A stretch of 64,000 nt of DNA from contig NZ_JAFFZE010000012.1 of the NCBI RefSeq assembly GCF_025165815.1, forward strand, positions 310,001 through 374,000, read 5' to 3'. The notes under the pieces were generated by a model. It searched no databases. It was given only the letters and a program-made list of their open reading frames with translations, and had not been told where the DNA came from. A program made the position numbers and the translations under genes. Each line of letters opens with the position of its first letter. The first letter of the stretch is position 1. The stretch is from Actinophytocola gossypii (GTDB lineage Bacteria; Actinomycetota; Actinomycetes; Mycobacteriales; Pseudonocardiaceae). This document shows positions 35,300-43,499 of the stretch, in pieces.

Positions 35300-38200
35300 T
35301 CATCGTCGGCCTCCGGGCTCGGTGACCGGGTTCGCGTGGACGGCGAACTCGGCCAGCTGGATGTTGTGACCTGGCAGGCTGGGATACCAGCCCCGCGTGA
35401 CGCGCAGCCGCACATAGCGCGCCCTGACCGGCGTGACCGCCGTGACGTGGCCGGCGCTCGGAGCGTCCACTTCGGACCCCACGGTCGTCCACCGCTTGCC
35501 GTCCCTGGAGGCCTGCACATCGTACGTCCTCGGTGCCCAGTTTCCCCGTCCGCTCGTGCTCACCGCGCGCACGACCGTGGGCTGCCCGAAGTCCACGCCG
35601 ATGATCTCCGGCCGCTCGGTGGTGGGCGCCTCGCCGGGCGTCTGGCCGCTCGACACCCAGTACGACGACGCCTGCCCGTCGGTGAGGAACGACGGCGGAT
35701 GCTGATACTGGTGGCTCGACGCCCAGACCCGTGGGTACGGGCTGCCGGTCGGGTTGAGCGCCAGGTCGCCCGAATGCCGCAGCGTCACGTGGGCCTGCCC
35801 GCGCGCGCCGTTGGACGCCGCCACGTCGATCTCAAGCGTGGACGTCCCCGTTCCGTTCCCGCCGCTCAGGCGCACGGCGGTCGTCACCGACGACCGGCCG
35901 GGAACGCGCAGGTTCCGCCGGTCCGGCACCGCCTGGATGCCGTGGCCGGACACCGCGTCGACCCACACCCGCACCGGTCGTGGCGAGTGGTTGGCGATCC
36001 GGACTCGTGACCGGTTGACGCCACCCTCGGCCAGCGGCAGTTCCCGCTCGAGCGGCTCGACGGTCAGGGTCGGTTGCCGGGCGGCGACCGGTGTCAGGCG
36101 CACGGGACCGAGCAGACCGTAGGCCATGCGATCCCGGTCGGCCGCGCCCGTGCCCGGTGCCACCCGAACCGCGTTGAGCAGGGTCGACGAGACGCGTACC
36201 TCCAGGGTGTTCTCGCCCGGCCGGAGGTAGTCGCCCACGTCGACGTGCCGGAGGTCCTGCGGATCGATCGCCGGGATCCTGGTCCCGTTCACGGTGACGG
36301 TCGCGGTGTCGACGACGGCGCCCAGGTCGAGGTGCGCGGTCCGCACATCTCGCCACGCGCCGTCGAGGGCGAACGTCGACCGATACGTCCCGATCCCGGA
36401 CACGTCGCCGAGATCGACGTCGTACCCCTTCTCCGGGGTGATCGCCGACCACGGCGGCAGCGCGCCGCGGTCACCGGCGGTCAGTGGCGTCGCCGGAAGC
36501 CGGGTCCTGGCGGTGTCGCCCGGCAGCCCCGACTCGCCCCGGCTCCAGCTCTCCACCTGGAGCGTCCAGTCGTCGAGCGGCACCGGGCCGAGGCCGTGGT
36601 TGCGCCCGACGGTCGGGCCGTGTCCGGTCCTTGGCGCCGGGCGGAAGGTGTCGTCCCGGCGAATGGACAACGCGATGACCTTCATGTCCGCGGGTTCGAG
36701 CGCGACGTCGACGACCACGCCGCGCGCCGTACGCCGGTAGTCGGTGAGCGGGGTGATCTCGCCGGTCCACGTGTCCAGCTCGTACGGCCGGCCGTCACCG
36801 GTGAGGGTCAGCCGCTGCTCGGTAGCCCACGACCGCTGGTTGAACAGGTAGTAGTAGTCGGTGGCCTCGTCGCTGCGGCGGACGCTCAGCACGTCCGCGG
36901 AGTCGGTCGCGTGCGCGGCGGCGGGCGTGACGCCGAGCCGGGCGAGCAGGTCCGGGACGGCTGCGAGGTCGGCGACCCGGTGCACGGTGGGCCGCGTGAC
37001 CAGCCGGGCGATCACCCGACGCAGTTCGGCGTCCCGCGCGGCCGGATCGTGGAAGCCGGGGGTCGCCGAGGGCAGGTCGCCGACGAAGACGACCGGCAGC
37101 CCGTCCCGGGTCAGGTCGAGCAACCGGCGTGCGGTGTCCACCGCCATCGTCGTCTGGTCCGCGAGGACGATCGCCTGGTACGCCCCGGCTTCCGGGAACA
37201 GCCGCCCGTCCGACACCCGGGCCGACGGCAGCCGGAGGTGCGCCGGACTGAGGTACTCATGGGTGTAGCCGCGCTCGGCCAGCGGCGAGTCGCTCTCCAG
37301 CAGGGCGTCCGGACCGGTGAGCCGCGTCGCGGGTGAACGCAGGCCCAAGTCCTGCAGGTACACGGCCACGTCGAAGGTCGGCGTGCCCTGCCGGAGCACC
37401 AGCTGCAGCCGGGCCAGGTGGTCGTTGATCGCCCGGTAGTCCGCCCAGTTCGGACCGCCCTTGGCGCCCCACCCCTCGGAGAACGAGTTGTTGCCGCCGT
37501 AGGACATGCCCGGCCACACCGTCTGGTCGGACGACCCCTCCCCCTTCGTCAGGTACGGGTAGCCGTGCCACACCACCTGCGTCACGCCACCCGCGTAGCC
37601 GCGGTACACCGAGCGCAGGTTGCCCGGCCGCTGCGCGCCGCCCGCGGTCGTGGCCCACACGCTCTCCCGTGCCGCGCAACACTCGCTGGACACCACCGGG
37701 GTGCCGTTCAGGTGCGCGCCGACCGACACCAGACGGTACGGCTCGATGCTGTCGTGGAACACCAGGGACTCGCCCTCGGGCACGTCGACGTGGGTGGCGG
37801 CCTCCGGTGTGTCGATGGGTCCGCCGTAGGGCTGGCCGCGCAGCGCCATACCGCGGTCGTTCGCCCACTGGCGCAACGGATCGAGCCGCGCGCCGAGGTA
37901 CAGGTCGTTCCAGGTCTGCCGGTAGTCGGTCCGAATGCGCGGACCGCTGCCGTCGGTGAAGTCGAAGAACGGCGCGCCGGTGAAGCCGGAGCTTCCCCCG
38001 TCCGCGAGCGCGGGAAGCACGGAGACCGGCGAGTACCCCCGCCGACGCTCCCATTCCTCGGCGAAGTCCCACGTCCACTTCTGTGACTCGCCGAGTTCGA
38101 GTGAGTCCTCGAAGAGGTCGACCCGGCCGACGCCGTCGAGTGCCTCGCGCACCGACGGGGTGAGGATCGCCGAGTCGTAGAACTCGGTCGTCGCCCGGAC

Positions 38201-39037
38201 CCCCTGTTCGCTGAGGTGGTCGAGGAAGTAGTTCGGCTTGGTGGTGGTGAAGTTGTTGCGGCGCTGACCGTCACCGGTCTGGAAGAAGCCGGTCAGCACG
38301 TAGGTGTCGCCCGCGCCGCCCGGCACGTCGACGCGGAGCGTGGCGTCGTCACCGACCTCGCCGGTGAGGTCGCGCACGCTGTCGCGGTGGAGCATCAGGG
38401 GTTCGCCGCGCTGGCTGGCGCACGCCGGGTCCGCGCAGCGGGCGAGCAGCGCGGCGACCAGCGTGCGCTTCGCGCCGTTCGGGTGTCGGGGGCGGTAGTT
38501 CGTCGGCAGGGCACCGTCGTAGGTCGTGCCGCCCCTGACGAACGCGTGTGAGAACACCAGCTGTTGGGACGCCCGTGGATCGTTGACGTCGGTCACCGTC
38601 GGCACGATGGCCGGCCACCGTGGACTGATGGTGAAGTCCAGGGCCAGGTCGAGCTCGTCCGCGCGCTCGGCCATCGTCTCGATTTTCCGCGCCCACGCCG
38701 GTGATCCCCAGCCGTACTCGGCGAGGAAGTCGGGGTCGAACGCCCGTGGGCCGGCGGCGGTGGTCGTCTGGACCTCCGCGCCACCGGCACCGATGGCCTT
38801 CATGTCGGCGAGCTCCGAGCGGAGCTGCTCGTCGTCGGTGAAGGCCATCGGCATCCACCAGCGGTACTTCGGCCGCACGGTCGGTGGTGGGTCGGCGAAG
38901 GTCGCGGCGGTGAACGCCGGGGCTGGCCCCGCGCTCACCGGCGTCGCGGCTGTCGGGCCGGCGGCGACCAGGCCACCACCGAGCAACATCACCAGAACGG
39001 CACCCACGGCCGGCGAAGGGCGGCGTCCGGAGAACAT
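35300..39037 (-). CDS. Secreted GH106-like glycoside hydrolase (alpha-L-rhamnosidase type) with discoidin domain
   Basis: A 1245-residue exported enzyme. A signal peptide (about 1-32) is followed by the GH106-type barrel: RPKYRWWMPMAFTDDEQLRSELADMKAIGAGGAEVQ, YGWGSPAWARKIETMAERADELDLALDFT and FEDSLELGESQKWTWDFAEEWERRRGYSP. A jelly-roll sugar-binding-like domain (about 870-990) and a C-terminal F5/8-type discoidin domain (about 1085-1240, with WASSHQYQHPPSFLTDGQASSYWVS) complete it. GH106 enzymes remove alpha-L-rhamnose from plant or bacterial glycans. I cannot place the catalytic acids with certainty. It follows the sialidase by 13 bases, so it is the last gene of the sialidase-transporter operon. 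Confidence 0.82.
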   Translation of the reverse strand: MFSGRRPSPAVGAVLVMLLGGGLVAAGPTAATPVSAGPAPAFTAATFADPPPTVRPKYRWWMPMAFTDDEQLRSELADMKAIGAGGAEVQTTTAAGPRAFDPDFLAEYGWGSPAWARKIETMAERADELDLALDFTISPRWPAIVPTVTDVNDPRASQQLVFSHAFVRGGTTYDGALPTNYRPRHPNGAKRTLVAALLARCADPACASQRGEPLMLHRDSVRDLTGEVGDDATLRVDVPGGAGDTYVLTGFFQTGDGQRRNNFTTTKPNYFLDHLSEQGVRATTEFYDSAILTPSVREALDGVGRVDLFEDSLELGESQKWTWDFAEEWERRRGYSPVSVLPALADGGSSGFTGAPFFDFTDGSGPRIRTDYRQTWNDLYLGARLDPLRQWANDRGMALRGQPYGGPIDTPEAATHVDVPEGESLVFHDSIEPYRLVSVGAHLNGTPVVSSECCAARESVWATTAGGAQRPGNLRSVYRGYAGGVTQVVWHGYPYLTKGEGSSDQTVWPGMSYGGNNSFSEGWGAKGGPNWADYRAINDHLARLQLVLRQGTPTFDVAVYLQDLGLRSPATRLTGPDALLESDSPLAERGYTHEYLSPAHLRLPSARVSDGRLFPEAGAYQAIVLADQTTMAVDTARRLLDLTRDGLPVVFVGDLPSATPGFHDPAARDAELRRVIARLVTRPTVHRVADLAAVPDLLARLGVTPAAAHATDSADVLSVRRSDEATDYYYLFNQRSWATEQRLTLTGDGRPYELDTWTGEITPLTDYRRTARGVVVDVALEPADMKVIALSIRRDDTFRPAPRTGHGPTVGRNHGLGPVPLDDWTLQVESWSRGESGLPGDTARTRLPATPLTAGDRGALPPWSAITPEKGYDVDLGDVSGIGTYRSTFALDGAWRDVRTAHLDLGAVVDTATVTVNGTRIPAIDPQDLRHVDVGDYLRPGENTLEVRVSSTLLNAVRVAPGTGAADRDRMAYGLLGPVRLTPVAARQPTLTVEPLERELPLAEGGVNRSRVRIANHSPRPVRVWVDAVSGHGIQAVPDRRNLRVPGRSSVTTAVRLSGGNGTGTSTLEIDVAASNGARGQAHVTLRHSGDLALNPTGSPYPRVWASSHQYQHPPSFLTDGQASSYWVSSGQTPGEAPTTERPEIIGVDFGQPTVVRAVSTSGRGNWAPRTYDVQASRDGKRWTTVGSEVDAPSAGHVTAVTPVRARYVRLRVTRGWYPSLPGHNIQLAEFAVHANPVTEPGGRR

Positions 39038-39050
39038 CGCGCGCCCCCGC

Positions 39051-41039
39051 TCAGGCGCTCGGTGGGAGGACGGCGTTCATCGGCAGGTGTGCCGTGAGGC
39101 CACGTTTGCCGCCCAGGTTGCCGAACCGCAACCACGTCAACTCGACGCCGGACAGGGCGCGGTCGTACACCCGGAACTCGTCCATGGCGCCGTGGAACCG
39201 GTTCGCCCCGTCCAGCCGCTGTCCGATGTAGACGGGCGTGGGATCGCTGGACCGGACGGCTCCCGCCGCACCGGACGCCGTGCCGACCGCGACGCCGTCG
39301 ACGAGCAGCGAAACCCTGCCGCCCTGCCGGCGCAGCACGACGTGGTGCCACCCGCCGTCGGCGTACGCGTCGGCTGAGGTGACCGTCGTCGAGCCGGTCT
39401 CGGTGGTCACCGTGCCCCGGAGCCGGTCACGGCCGGGTTCGGCCCGCAGCCACACCTGGGGTGCGCCGTTCATGCCGTACGCCCAGAAGAGTGCCTGGTC
39501 CCGGCTGGTGTCGTCGTACCTGATCCAGGTGGACACGGTGAAGTCGCCGGTGCCCAGTACCGGGGTGGTCCGGTAGGGCAGCTGCACCCGGCCCTGCTGT
39601 CCGTCGAAGCTCAGCCCTCGGCCGAACCGGCCCCGGGTGGTGCTGACGCCGTCGAAGGCCAGTGCGGTCCGGCCGCGCAGGTCGTGGGTCCTGGACGGGG
39701 TGTTCAGGTCGCGGGCGCTCAGCCGGACGAACGCGATCTCCGAACGGTAGTCGGTGGTTCCGCGTTCGTAGAGCAGGCCGACGTTCCCGCCCGGCAGCTC
39801 CACCATGTCGGAGTAGCCGCCCCAGCAGGCGCATTCCTCGACGGAGACGTCGCGGTCGTTGGTGCCGTACACCTGGTTGCCCTCGTCGCTGGAGTCCAGC
39901 GGGGTGTCGACCGACTGCCAGCTGAGCCCTTCGTCGAAGGACGAGCGGATCGTCGGCCGGATCCTCGGCTCCACGTTCACCGAGGGCGCCATCGTGAGGA
40001 TCCGGTTGTACGCGTCGCCCTCGTCGGTGGCGCGCAGCCGCAGCGCCGACGACTGGATGGGCGGCGCCTCGAATCCCGGCACCAGCGTGAAGTCGCGGTG
40101 GTAGGTCGCGCCGCCGTCCTTGCTGATCGCGATCGCCCGGTGCGGCCGGACGTTCGGGTCGGCCTCCTCCTCGGGGGTGCCGCGGGACCAGTTCTGTCTG
40201 GTCCAGACCATGACGTCGCCGTTGGCCAGCTCCACCAGGCTGTGCTCCTGCGGGACCAACCGGCGCTCCGCGGGATACTCCGCCCTGGCACCCCGGTGCC
40301 AGGTGACGCCGGCATCGTCGCTGTAGACGAGCATGGCCCCGTGGGCCGTGCCGTGTCCGTAGTTGATCCCCGCGATGATCCGGCCGGCGTGCGCGCCCCG
40401 GGTGAGCTGGATGGCGTGCACCGGCCCGGTCGCGTAGTGACCCCAGGCCGGATCGTCAAGGTGGGACAGGGTGGTCGGCTGGCTCCAGGTCGCCCCGTTG
40501 TCGTCGCTGTGCACCACGTACGGGGTGCGCGGCGCGTTCCGGTGGTTGCTCCCCGGCGTTTCCGGGTTCACCGGGTTGTGCGTGCCCAGCAGCACGATCC
40601 GGCCGTGCGGTGCGTCGGTACTCGGCGCGCCCGGCAGCTTCCGGTACACCACCGGGCCGGGGTTGCCGCGCGTCGCGGGCGCCTCCGGAGCACCGGGCTC
40701 GCCGCGTACCACAGTCTCCGGCGGCAGCCATTCGGTGGCGCCGGGCGGGAGCCGGCGGACGACCGTCTCGATGTTGGACTTGTCGGCGCAGGTGTGGAAC
40801 CGGTGCTCGGCGAACGCCAGCAGCGTCCCGTCCACGGCCCGGGTGACCGACGGGATGCGGTAGCACCCGGACGGCACGTTCGGGCTGGAGAACAGGACGG
40901 TGGTCGTGTCGCGGAACGGGTCCACCGTGGCGGTGTCGGTGGCGGCCGCGTGCTGGACCGGCGCGAGTGCCGCCGCCGTCGCGGTCACCACGGCGGCGGC
41001 CAGGACGGCGCGATATCGGATGGAACGACGAGTGGGCAT
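39051..41039 (-). CDS. Secreted exo-alpha-sialidase (GH33-type BNR propeller) with LamG domain
   Basis: A 662-residue exported protein. The signal peptide ends near HAAA (about residue 33). The GH33-like propeller (about 45-440) has the RIP motif (CYRIPSVTRAVDGTLLAFAEHR) and four Asp-box repeats, SDDNGATW, SDDAGVTW, SKDGGATY and a degenerate SSFDEGLSW. A LamG/concanavalin-type domain (about 465-645) follows. It releases terminal sialic acid or a related nonulosonate from glycans outside the cell. Upstream neighbours encode a lyase and importer for such sugars. Its last 13 codons resemble those of the adjacent sulfatase gene. Confidence 0.9.
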   Translation of the reverse strand: MPTRRSIRYRAVLAAAVVTATAAALAPVQHAAATDTATVDPFRDTTTVLFSSPNVPSGCYRIPSVTRAVDGTLLAFAEHRFHTCADKSNIETVVRRLPPGATEWLPPETVVRGEPGAPEAPATRGNPGPVVYRKLPGAPSTDAPHGRIVLLGTHNPVNPETPGSNHRNAPRTPYVVHSDDNGATWSQPTTLSHLDDPAWGHYATGPVHAIQLTRGAHAGRIIAGINYGHGTAHGAMLVYSDDAGVTWHRGARAEYPAERRLVPQEHSLVELANGDVMVWTRQNWSRGTPEEEADPNVRPHRAIAISKDGGATYHRDFTLVPGFEAPPIQSSALRLRATDEGDAYNRILTMAPSVNVEPRIRPTIRSSFDEGLSWQSVDTPLDSSDEGNQVYGTNDRDVSVEECACWGGYSDMVELPGGNVGLLYERGTTDYRSEIAFVRLSARDLNTPSRTHDLRGRTALAFDGVSTTRGRFGRGLSFDGQQGRVQLPYRTTPVLGTGDFTVSTWIRYDDTSRDQALFWAYGMNGAPQVWLRAEPGRDRLRGTVTTETGSTTVTSADAYADGGWHHVVLRRQGGRVSLLVDGVAVGTASGAAGAVRSSDPTPVYIGQRLDGANRFHGAMDEFRVYDRALSGVELTWLRFGNLGGKRGLTAHLPMNAVLPPSA
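39064..39094. repeat. 31-base 3'-end repeat, copy 1 (sialidase)
   Basis: This segment matches 41066-41096 at 28 of 31 positions. Both copies begin 13 bases from the start of their respective stop codons and are in the same reading frame. On the coding strand they give HLPMNAVLP here and HPPMNTVLP in the sulfatase. Confidence 0.85.
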
Positions 41040-41052
41040 GGTGCGCTCCTTC

Positions 41053-42558
41053 TCAGTGGCCGGACGGGAGGACGGTGTTCATCGGCGGGTGCGCCGCCGG
41101 TGTGCAGGAGCCGTCGAGGTGCTCGGCCACCGCGTCGGCGAACTGTTCCCGCCGGTCGGCCCCGCCGCCGGTGACCGAGGGACGGCGCGGGGCGTCGGGG
41201 TCCAGGTAGGTCGGTGGTGTCGCGTCGTGCAGCGCCCACCGCGCGGCGGCCTCACGCATCCGCCGCAGGGTGTCGCCGTGCGCCGGGTCGTCGGCGACGT
41301 TCGTGAGCTCGTGCGGGTCGGCGCCCAGGTCGAACAGCGCCTCTCCCGCGACGTCCGACCACAGCAGCTTGTACGCGTCGGTGCGGGCCATCCCCGCGAC
41401 GCCGCGCCTGCGGTCCTCGGCGAAGACGCAGTCGTGCCCGGCCGCCGGGTCGGTCAGGTCCTTTCCCGGCAGTGGTGCCGCCGGTGTCACGCCGCAGGTG
41501 GACAGGACCGTGGGTGCGAGGTCGATCAGCGAGACCAGCTGGTCCGAGGTCTCGCCCGCTCGCTGCCGCCCGGGGAACTTGACCAGCAGCGGCACCTTCA
41601 CGAGCGGGTCGTACATCGGCCCGTCCTTGAGCAGCAGGTGGTGGAAGCCGAGGTACTCACCGTGGTCGGCGGTGAAGAAGATCAGGGTGTCGTCGTAGAG
41701 CCCGCGCTCCCGCAGCAGGTCGAGCATGCGGCCGACCTCGTGGTCCAGGTGCGTGATGGTCGCGTAGTAGTGCGCCATCACCCGCCGCAGCCGAGGCAGG
41801 TCCAGCGGCTCGAAGTCGAAGTACTCCCGCCGGTGCCGCTGGTCCGCGGCCGGAATCGTGTCCGTCCAGCCGGGCAGCGGGGTCAGCTCGGTCGGGTCGT
41901 AGCGGTCGTCCCAACCCGCGGGTGGGTCGAACGGGTGGTGTGGCTTGATGAACGACACGTGCAGCAGGTGGCTGCCGTCGTCGGACCAGTCCGCTAGCGC
42001 CCGGCGCGCCCGTTCGCCGATCCAGGTGCTGGAGTGCCACTGTTCCGGCAGGTTCGACCGGCCGGTGCCGTAGGAGTCCCAATAGGACTGGGGAGCCCGC
42101 ACGCGCAGCTCGTGATCCTGGTCGAGCAGGTCGGTCACCGGCGCCAGCCCGGCCGCGGCCAGCTCGCGGTGGTAGTCGTCGTCGTACCGGCCGGGCCCGT
42201 GCTGCTCGGCCAGGGCCATCTCGTCGTAGCCGACGTCGAGGTAGGTGGGCGTGAAGTGCATCTTGCCGACCGCGGCCGTCCGGTACCCGGCCTCGCGCAG
42301 CGCCCTCGGGAAGGTCGGGATGCCGGGGGCGAGCGTGCAGTGGTTCGTCCAGCCGCCGTGCTGGCGGACGTGCAGACCGGACAGCAGCGAGTACCGGGAC
42401 GGGGTGCACACCGGGAACGGGGCGTACGCGTCGCGGTAGTGCACGCCGTCGCCCGCGAGCCGGTCCAGGTGTGGGGTACGCACGTCGGGGTTCCCGGCGA
42501 TGCCGAGACAGTCGGCCCGGAACTGGTCGGCCTGGATGACCAGTACGTTCGTCGCCAT
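41053..42558 (-). CDS. Sulfatase (formylglycine-dependent, alkaline-phosphatase fold)
   Basis: A 501-residue type I sulfatase without a signal peptide, so likely cytoplasmic. The modification motif C-T-P-S-R starts at Cys51, which must be converted to formylglycine. Metal-site residues are in IQADQFRAD at the N-terminus and FFTADHGEYLG in the C-terminal half, and the substrate-side motif VGKMHF is present. The ATG at 42558 overlaps the lyase stop (TGATG). It would remove sulfate from an imported sugar or small glycan. No formylglycine-generating enzyme is in the window. The C-terminal tail matches that of the sialidase. Confidence 0.92.
   Translation of the reverse strand: MATNVLVIQADQFRADCLGIAGNPDVRTPHLDRLAGDGVHYRDAYAPFPVCTPSRYSLLSGLHVRQHGGWTNHCTLAPGIPTFPRALREAGYRTAAVGKMHFTPTYLDVGYDEMALAEQHGPGRYDDDYHRELAAAGLAPVTDLLDQDHELRVRAPQSYWDSYGTGRSNLPEQWHSSTWIGERARRALADWSDDGSHLLHVSFIKPHHPFDPPAGWDDRYDPTELTPLPGWTDTIPAADQRHRREYFDFEPLDLPRLRRVMAHYYATITHLDHEVGRMLDLLRERGLYDDTLIFFTADHGEYLGFHHLLLKDGPMYDPLVKVPLLVKFPGRQRAGETSDQLVSLIDLAPTVLSTCGVTPAAPLPGKDLTDPAAGHDCVFAEDRRRGVAGMARTDAYKLLWSDVAGEALFDLGADPHELTNVADDPAHGDTLRRMREAAARWALHDATPPTYLDPDAPRRPSVTGGGADRREQFADAVAEHLDGSCTPAAHPPMNTVLPSGH
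41066..41096. repeat. 31-base 3'-end repeat, copy 2 (sulfatase)
   Basis: Partner of 39064-39094, with three mismatches in 31 bases and the same distance and frame relative to the stop codon. The sulfatase and sialidase are otherwise unrelated in sequence and fold. Confidence 0.85.
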
Positions 42559-43487
42559 CAGCGGACCCGGCCGAGGAACCCGAGCTCGGTCACCTCGGCG
42601 CGCAACGCCGCCACCTGCTCCGGCCCGGGTGACACCAGCGGCGGACGGCACCGTCCACAGTCGACCCCGGACAGGGAGCCAAGCGCCTTGAAGCCGGCCA
42701 GCTCCCCGCCGTACCGCGCGGCCGTGTCGATGACCCGCTGCGCCAGCAGTTGCTCCTCCCGCGCGCTGTCCAGCTCACCGCGGACGGCGTTGTCGAGCAG
42801 CTGCCGGAACAGCGGGCCGGCGAAGTTGTACACGGAGCCGATCGCCGCCCGCGCACCCCACTGCCACGCGGCGAGCACCAGCTTGGCCACGCCGACGAAG
42901 ACCTCGTGGTCCTCGCCAGCGAGGTGCAGACACCGTTGCAGGTCGACCATGTCGTTGTGGGCGAACTTGACCCCGGCGAACGTCGGGATCTTCTCCCTGG
43001 CGGCCAGCAGCACATCGCTGGCCCGCAGGTGGACGCCGGTCATCGACGGGATGTGGTAGTAGGTGAACGGGAGACCCGGTGCGGCGTCGGCGATGGCCGC
43101 GCAGGCGTCGACCAGCGCGTCAACGGTCTCCGGCCGGTGGAAGTAGGGCGCGACCGCGGAGATCGCCTTCGCCCCGGTCGACTTGGCGTGCGCGGCGAGC
43201 GCGCGCGCCTCGGTGAGGCTGGTGTGTCCCACATGGACGATGACGTCCAGCCGGCCCTCGGCGACCTCGCACCACCGCTCGACCAGTGCCTTGCGCTCCG
43301 CTGTGGACAGTGAGGCGCCCTCGCCGGCGGTGCCCCCGACGTACGCCGCCACCGAACCCCACGCGACCAGGTCGTCCGCCTGCTTCGCGACGGTGTCCAG
43401 GTCGAGCTCACCGGTCTCGGCGAACGGGGTGAACACGGCGGTGAGCAGTGCCATGTTCGGTCCACCGGAGTAACGCAAGCCAGTCAT
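42558..43487 (-). CDS. N-acetylneuraminate lyase-like aldolase (DapA/NanA superfamily)
   Basis: A 309-residue class I aldolase. The Schiff-base Lys174 is in AGVKFAHND, the catalytic Tyr144 in YYHIPSMTG, and the carboxylate-binding loop in GGTAGEG (51-57). The YYHIP...TGV and IPTFAGVKF stretches resemble N-acetylneuraminate lyases more than DapA, which normally has YN(V/I)P and GIKE. It would split an imported nonulosonate into pyruvate and an aldose in the cytoplasm. It is 12 bases after the binding-protein gene and overlaps the sulfatase by one base. Related 2-keto-3-deoxy sugars are possible substrates. Confidence 0.85.
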   Translation of the reverse strand: MTGLRYSGGPNMALLTAVFTPFAETGELDLDTVAKQADDLVAWGSVAAYVGGTAGEGASLSTAERKALVERWCEVAEGRLDVIVHVGHTSLTEARALAAHAKSTGAKAISAVAPYFHRPETVDALVDACAAIADAAPGLPFTYYHIPSMTGVHLRASDVLLAAREKIPTFAGVKFAHNDMVDLQRCLHLAGEDHEVFVGVAKLVLAAWQWGARAAIGSVYNFAGPLFRQLLDNAVRGELDSAREEQLLAQRVIDTAARYGGELAGFKALGSLSGVDCGRCRPPLVSPGPEQVAALRAEVTELGFLGRVR

Positions 43488-43499
43488 GCGGTTCCCTCT

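Noticed and set aside
42558-43487. Annotation of the aldolase as dihydrodipicolinate synthase (DapA).
   Set aside because: The YYHIP and GVKF motifs and the sialidase-importer context fit a NanA-type lyase better. No lysine-pathway genes are near.
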